Assembly (NCBI GenBank): GCA_004151065.3
Contig: NWUY0300007349.1
Span: 20,939-35,040 of the forward strand
Direction of reading: 5' to 3'
Source of the DNA: Larix sibirica
Lineage: Eukaryota; Streptophyta; Pinopsida; Pinales; Pinaceae
Length of the DNA stretch: 14,102 bases
Part shown: positions 8,817 to 14,102 of the stretch, piece by piece
Layout: every line of letters starts with the position of its first letter
How positions within the stretch are numbered: position 1 is the first letter of the stretch
Notes under the pieces: model-generated
Seen by the model: the letters and a program-made list of their open reading frames with translations, nothing else
Database searches by the model: none
What the model was told of the DNA's origin: nothing
Translations under genes and position numbers: made by a program

Positions 8817-9130
8817 CGATTTTCACCCATGTTTCACGAAAAAGTGCATGGGAGATGGGCCTTTGACGTCTCTCAGCAAAGTGTTATTAAGACGGTGAAA
8901 GCATCACGAAAAGTGATGACAAAAACAATGGTTTAAGAGCCAAGTTTTATGGTGAGTGTCAACTGTCAAGGCTGATAAATAGGATAATCATTGCATCGTT
9001 TCAAAAAGTGACGACTATTTTAAGATTGCAGATAAATACAAGCACGTTTCGTGAGGACGCAACTTGCAAGTCTATTTTCAAAAGTTCCCGCATAAAACTT
9101 GCACGTGTGCATTTTTCTTTCCGTAATCAT
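8817..9130. other. Dyad-rich island of unknown nature
   Basis: A 300-bp less AT-rich segment between AT-rich flanks. It holds several self-complementary variants of one motif: CCCATGtttCAC/GTGCATGGG (8826-8852), CATCACgaaaaGTGATG (8902-8918), TCGTttCA/TGACGA (8996-9014), CACGtttCGTG (9043-9053, the same CACGAAA motif in reverse) and TGCAC-GT-GTGCA (9100-9111, containing a G-box CACGTG). No coding frame is visible. It may be the core of a small foldback or MITE-like element or a regulatory cluster. Confidence 0.5.
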
Positions 9131-9300
9131 TAATTTTATTTTATAAATATTAAAATATTTTATAAATAAAAAATATAAATTTTAAAATATATTTTTTATT
9201 ATTTAAAATTTTAAAGTAATATTTATTATTAATTAAAAATAATTTAAATATATTTTAAATTTGAAACATAACATATCATATAACATATAGTGTACCCAAC
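9131..9300. other. Extremely AT-rich stretch
   Basis: Almost only A and T, made of TTAAAATATATTTT-like short palindromes. No gene. In reverse complement it loosely resembles the AT-rich flank at about 8770-8815, which would fit an inverted-repeat element around the dyad island. Confidence 0.6.
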
Positions 9301-10434
9301 AACTTCTATAATGTTATTGAGGTGACAATGTACTCCAATTTACCTAAAATTCCTTAATTATTTGGTATATTATTCAAAATTGCATTTACTTATTATGCAA
9401 TTCATTAACAATGGATGTAAATCTCTAGTAATCATTCAGGAAAATTACTAATTTTATAGTGTTCATCCATTCCAATCATGAATTCTTACATAGAATGACC
9501 ATTAAGTCTACACACAAAGACATTTCCCTAAGAAGTAATTAAATAAATCCATGACAATAATATAAATTGTGAAATTCAAAAGCATATTTAACTCTTATTT
9601 GTATGGTAAATGGTCCTCCAACTAGTTTCAAGTGAACGATGTTCCTCCTAGCCATAGGAAATCTATCACACTTATTCTTTCTACGAATGATTCCACCTCA
9701 AGATGGGTCTATCAATCCACAAGGAGTGAAGTATAAGGATCTTCAACTGATTCTGAGTTCATGCAACACTCTAGTGTAGAAAATTCTCCACATTTTTCCT
9801 AATCCACTAGCACTCATCACCGACCAACATACAAAACAAAAGGAATAAGAAACCCGTATTTACACTGTAGTCCCTCATGTTTTCTCGATCCTCTTCCAGT
9901 GCTCCAACATCAACCAACTAGGGATTCTCCATGTTGCGACTCAAAGGACCTCTACTATAGGCCAGGTTTCACTCACAAGGGAATAACACCCACCAACACA
10001 AATTTCCTAGGGTAATTGGCATGAGCAAGTAATAATTCATGTTTTTCCTATGAAGTACCATCCATAACCTAGTTTGAATGATGGGTAAACTGACCAAGTT
10101 CCCCCATGAAGGAACTTAACTATTACATTATATATGCATGGTTTCTACTTTCCATGTGGATTCCCTGGGGGAGGCCACTTTCCCCCTCTTTAATCCCATC
10201 CTAAGATACTAATGATTAATCAAATCACCTCAACTCTTAGAATCATAGCCTCACATCTATTCTTCATCTTTCTTCTCTTTTAGATGCCATGGATTTTATC
10301 TTATCTATAATGTTCATCATTTATAATATTCATGATCTTTTGGACCTTATTTGTTGGCATCTAGCAACTACATAATTACATACATAATTATAATACGAGA
10401 TGAAAATTAGTGTGTTATGTAGCAACTTCTCATA

Positions 10435-10435
<1 letters not shown>
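9301..10435. other. Unassigned, no gene recognised
   Basis: Moderate base composition, especially 9600-10250, but all frames are broken by stops and I could match no gag, LTR, host exon or RNA gene. It may be non-coding parts of the gypsy element found at 11580-13900 or an unrelated old repeat. Confidence 0.5.

Positions 10436-10466
<31 letters not shown>
10436..10466. repeat. (AC)n microsatellite
   Basis: About 15 AC dinucleotides without interruption, followed by a broken CA-rich tail to about 10486. Confidence 0.95.
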
Positions 10467-10468
<2 letters not shown>

Positions 10469-10486
10469 AACACACGCACACACATG

Positions 10487-11166
10487 AGGTATTCATCATT
10501 TCCTCAATAGCTCTACAAGAATTACATGTTATATAGATTAATTTCAAACCAAAAGTTCAAAATCCATGATCACAACCTTAATTTATGTATTTTTTTTTAT
10601 GTTGACTATGTAAATGTGTGGCATCAAAGAAAAGTCCAAATAATAATAATAGGATATGCTTATTAATCAAGGTTAACTCAAAAGATTAAAGGAAATAATA
10701 TTAACAAATTTGTCTTAAAGTATTCTTATATTTTATGTGTCCATTCTTACATATGCCATTTGAATATATATTTATTTATATGAAATAGTATATGGGTTGA
10801 AGGTTCATATATGTGGTTGTTGATGGTAGGATTATTATTATTGTGTTTTTATTCAAGCTCCATACCTATATTAACAATTAATAATTAATTAATATTTGAT
10901 TGTTAATATTTAAACTATAGCGTGCACATAAATTACCTACTTTAGTTGAAGTTCAAGAATCCACTCTATTATAATAATTAATTACAGTGAACAATGTTGA
11001 ACTTTTAATAACTAAATGATAACATGAGCATCCAAACAAGGTATTCTCTTAAGCCTAAACATTTAAATATATTTTATTACGCATAGTAATATTTCTTTTT
11101 TCTTAAGTTTAAAGTTGTAATTATATTTAAGTTTATTATATCTAAAGCTATGCTATATATTTGTTG
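10487..11166. other. AT-rich, no gene seen
   Basis: Low-complexity A/T runs with stops in every frame. It lies downstream of the gypsy pol relic in its sense, where a 3' LTR could be expected, but no TG...CA bounded repeat pair can be shown in this window. Confidence 0.5.
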
Positions 11167-11278
11167 AATATTTATATTAAGCTTGAAATAATTATTCCAA
11201 ACTTAGTTGAATTAAACTATTAAATATTTATATTAAGCTTGAAATAATTTATCCAAACTTAGTTGAACTAGAATATTA
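11167..11278. repeat. Two tandem copies of a 56-bp unit
   Basis: Copies at 11167-11222 and 11223-11278 match closely, sharing AATATTTATATTAAGCTTG and CCAAACTTAGTTGAA with only a few differences near TAATTTATCC and in the last bases. A local duplication in AT-rich DNA. Confidence 0.9.
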
Positions 11279-11579
11279 AGAGAGCTAGAATTTCCTTCTA
11301 AATTAGCATGACTCAAACCTTAACCAAATTAAAATCAAAGACCTCCATCTTAAAAAAGTTGATCCAAATTAGTAGAGCCAGCCCACACTCAGGTAAAATT
11401 TTTATGTAAACAAATAATGTATAAATTGATAATTATATTTAATCGAAACTAGTTTAATGCATAGCAATAGCTTTTTTTCATAGATAGACCCAAAATGAGA
11501 AAATTAAAATTGTCTATTTAATCTACTTTATTTTACTAATAAAAAATTATAACTTCTTAAATGCACTATTATGTTGTAG

Positions 11580-13900
11580 CACTACTGTCATCCAAAATCT
11601 ACCTCTCTTGGAATCTATCTAATTTCCTCCTTATTTGAAGATGCAAGTGTCCCTACTTGTGAAACAAGATGACAAAAATGTGTAGGAAAATCATCTTGCA
11701 AAAACTACCTATCATAAATAGTGAAATTTATGTTTCCCACAAGTTACATATTAGTAATTCCATCATGAGTGGATTGGTGTTGCACATCCAACAAGGTATC
11801 ATTTCCCAGTGAGCACTAGAAATGCAGATTGTTATCCATGGGCTCAGAGATGGTAATTTCTTGATCTTGTTGGTAAGGAGAGTACATCTTTAGTTGGGAG
11901 AAATTAACTACCTAATGAATACCCAATTGCATTGTAATATCCCATTTGAAGGTATTTTTCTTGACCTACTAAAAAATTGAATATGGATCGTAACCGAGTG
12001 GACGAAGATTATGATGTTTATTTCCCTAAAAGAATTGTTTCTAAAGGTCTAACCATACCTTATAATTGATCTAGAAGGATACATGGATATTATGGAATTC
12101 ATGTAGCATATTGGTGCGTGCTTGGTTACTCTATATGGTTCTAAGTACCTAGATATTAATGTCGGATGGATCTTTCATAAATCCAATAGCCTTCTTATGG
12201 GTGTTGAATTATTGGTGTGAAGTAAGAACTAGTAAGGTGAATAGGAACTCAAAGGGGGTCATTGGTTTCTTCCCATAACACACTTCAAAAGGAGAATAAC
12301 ATGTAATGGAGTGCACTTCTCTATTATAATTTTTTTTCACTATGTGCAATGCCTTATTCTTTTCTTATTTTTTGAATAGGTTACATGAAGAAGGTTGAAA
12401 AAAGTTTGGTTGAACACCACAATTTGGTCATTAGTTTGGGGATGGAAAGCAATAGAGAATTAAATATTTCAATCTAATATTTGCAAAAGAACCTTTAGAA
12501 AAGGGCTAAGAAAATAAGCATCCCTTTCAGAAGTGATAGTGCAAGGAAATCCAAAAGTTGTGCAAACATGGAAGAAAACAATTATGTTATCCCATGTACA
12601 ATAATATATTTTTTATAGGGCATGAATAAACACATACTGAAAAATGACATACTACAACAAAAACATAATCATGTCTATGGAGGTTCAATGGAAAACCTAA
12701 AATGAAATCCATAAAAATTTCCTCCAAAGTATGTGTTCGAAGTGGAAGTTGTTGGTACAATCCAAGCTTATGATTGATAGATTTATAAATAAAATCTATA
12801 GAAACATCCTCCCAAGGATGTATCAGAAGTGAAAGTGATTCGTACAATCCAAGCTTATGATTGATAGACTTATTTTGGTTTCAGAAGGCACAATGGTTCA
12901 CAAAGTCACTAACATTTTGGGCCATATAAGGACAAAAGAAATTGTTTTAAAAATGAAAGGGAGGATTTTAGATGTGTATATTTCACCCATAGAGTGAATA
13001 TTGTGCTTCCATCATTGAAATCAAATAGGCCCATTAGTCATATTTACAAAAATTTCCTGTAAGCGATACAACCATCCATCTTGGAGTGTGTAAACTAGAA
13101 ATGGCATCTAGTTCAATGTAGTAGGGTGTTATAGGGCATATTGAGTTGAAACAAACACTAGAGAGGAAATATATTTTGTTTCCAGTAATCAAAAGTGGGC
13201 AGTCTTACCTCAAAAATTGCAAGAATGTGATAGGTGGATGACTACTTGTAGATGGCATTACTTTAATGTGTGACCCTTTCTTGTATTTTAAATTAGATTA
13301 AATTGTTGGATATAGGAATCTAATTCGGGGTAACACTCATATGTTAGCTTAGATTCTAAACTGATAAAGATCAATCTATGGTGATCTATGTGGAGCACAA
13401 TTTCTTTCCCTAGTGAATAGTGATGTCAGTGCTTTAAACTCTAGAATAATGTATAAAATTATTTTCCATATATATACTTTAGTTTGGCTACTAATAAGGA
13501 TTATGAATGATACATTGTAGGATGGCCCCCTTGTTTGAGAATGACCTCAATATTGTAATTTGAAGCATCAAAATTAACTCAAAGGGTTGTTAGAAATTAT
13601 CCAATTAAAGGATAGGTGTGAAATAAAAGAGATATTAAGGTGATAAAAGGTGGCTTCAATGTCTAGGGTATAATAAAAAAGATGTTGATTCTAGAGACTA
13701 CATGGAGAGTATGTGCTAGGTTGGAAAAATCGAGAATGAACTTCTAATAAAAATTGGCATCACCTATAAAATTTTGAACCTAAGCCATAGTGTGGGGTAA
13801 TGGACATTTTAGGAGGGTTTGGTTAAATTCATTATGCACATTATAGGAAATTTTAACTTAAACTGGGCCTCAAGAAAATCCATGTCATAATGTGTAAGGC
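11580..13900 (-). pseudogene. Decayed Ty3/gypsy pol (RT thumb, RNase H, integrase)
   Basis: Pol of LTR retrotransposons makes reverse transcriptase, RNase H and integrase. On the minus strand I see the RT thumb (V-Q-N-F-I-G-D-A-N-F-Y near 13780), RNase H (V-N-F-D-A-S-N-Y near 13575; L-G-K-E-I-V-L-H-I-D-H-H near 13400), the pre-integrase Y-T-L-Q-D-G-W-L-Y-R-L near 13090 and N-F-F-C-P-Y-M-A-Q-N-V-S-D-F-V near 12940. The integrase core has I-F-M-D-F-I-L-G-F-P near 12710, G-F-P-C-T-I-T-S-E-R-D near 12550 and H-P-Q-T-N-D-Q near 12445. Then come Y-S-P-F-E-V-C-Y-G-K-K-P near 12280 and a C-terminal L-R-P-L-G-Y-D-P-Y and L-G-I-H-x-V-V-N near 11970-11900. Many stops and frameshifts (for example near 12590) kill it. 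The usual S-D-R-D is S-E-R-D and the third catalytic residue region (usually T-E-V) reads I-V-V, so two of the three acidic catalytic positions appear changed. The catalytic RT palm is not recognisable, and the element may be truncated at about 13900. Confidence 0.92.
12699..12872 (-). repeat. 87-bp in-frame tandem duplication in integrase
   Basis: Two copies, about 12786-12872 and 12699-12785, share an identical 27-base core (starts at 12755 and 12842, 87 apart) and about 80% of the rest by eye. Each encodes 29 residues of the segment between the zinc region and the first catalytic aspartate: K-S-I-N-H-K-L-G-L-Y-x-x-L followed by E-x-x-x-D-F-I. The family normally has it once. Confidence 0.88.
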
Positions 13901-13940
13901 AATCAAAATCCTTTAAAATTTAAAAAGGGTGCCGGTATAA

Positions 13941-14037
13941 CTAAGCTCTTTAATATTACATGGCAATTTTTATTAATTTGAGTATGACTAAGCACCTTAA
14001 TATTACATGGAAAATTTTAATTATTTAATTTGAGTAT
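13941..14037. repeat. Imperfect tandem duplication of about 50 bp
   Basis: CTAAGC(TCT/ACC)TTAATATTACATGG recurs at 13941 and 13988, and both copies continue through an A/T run to TTTGAGTAT, with about five extra bases in the second copy. It sits at the 5' edge of recognisable gypsy pol. Confidence 0.8.
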
Positions 14038-14102
14038 ATAATAATATAAAATAATTCCTAATAAACAACATATATAATAAATCCTAACAAAATATAACTA
14101 AA

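Noticed and set aside
10436-11278. Possible 3' LTR of the gypsy relic
   Set aside because: No second copy, TG...CA ends, polypurine tract or primer-binding site could be identified in the window.

Overview
The window looks like nuclear DNA from a land plant with a large, repeat-rich genome. A conifer or other gymnosperm is my best guess, from the old, heavily mutated L1-type LINE and Ty3/gypsy elements, the low gene density and the strongly AT-rich spacers. That is inference. No bacterial-style operon, rRNA, CRISPR or confirmed tRNA was found. Nearly all the coding signal belongs to dead retroelements, and most long open frames are chance.

Layout. 1-2121 (minus): decayed LINE ORF2, with endonuclease motifs followed by reverse transcriptase, cut by the window edge at the catalytic F-V-D-D. 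2121-2760 (minus): probable remains of LINE ORF1, joined to ORF2 by an overlapping stop/start TAATG. 2760-3400: AT-rich spacer with an (AT)n tract and one unresolved base. 3400-4320: unassigned DNA with a good TATA box (3624-3632) followed by three 54-bp direct repeats. 4320-6170 (minus): the only candidate host gene, a two-exon, 96-residue reading frame (5992-5599) with a 103-bp GT-AG intron, a strong start context, short upstream ORFs, a site II/telo-box-like promoter motif and a possible long 3' UTR. About 6480-8690: a highly diverged tandem array with a unit of about 165-180 bp, whose later copies alternate long and short spacing (about 178/164). 8690-9300: AT-rich DNA around a 300-bp island packed with short dyads of a CACGAAAAGTG type. 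9300-11580: mostly unassigned AT-rich DNA with a CA microsatellite and a 56-bp tandem duplication. 11580-13900 (minus): decayed Ty3/gypsy pol (RT thumb, RNase H, H2C2 zinc region, integrase, integrase C-terminal region), with an 87-bp duplication at the start of the integrase core. 13900-14102: AT-rich end with an imperfect 50-bp duplication.

The retroelements are inactive relics and nothing here forms a working multi-gene system. The most interesting items are the ~175-bp array, the small spliced gene with its AUG-stop upstream ORF, the 54-bp repeats beside a TATA box, and the hairpin cluster. All readings are by eye, with no database search.
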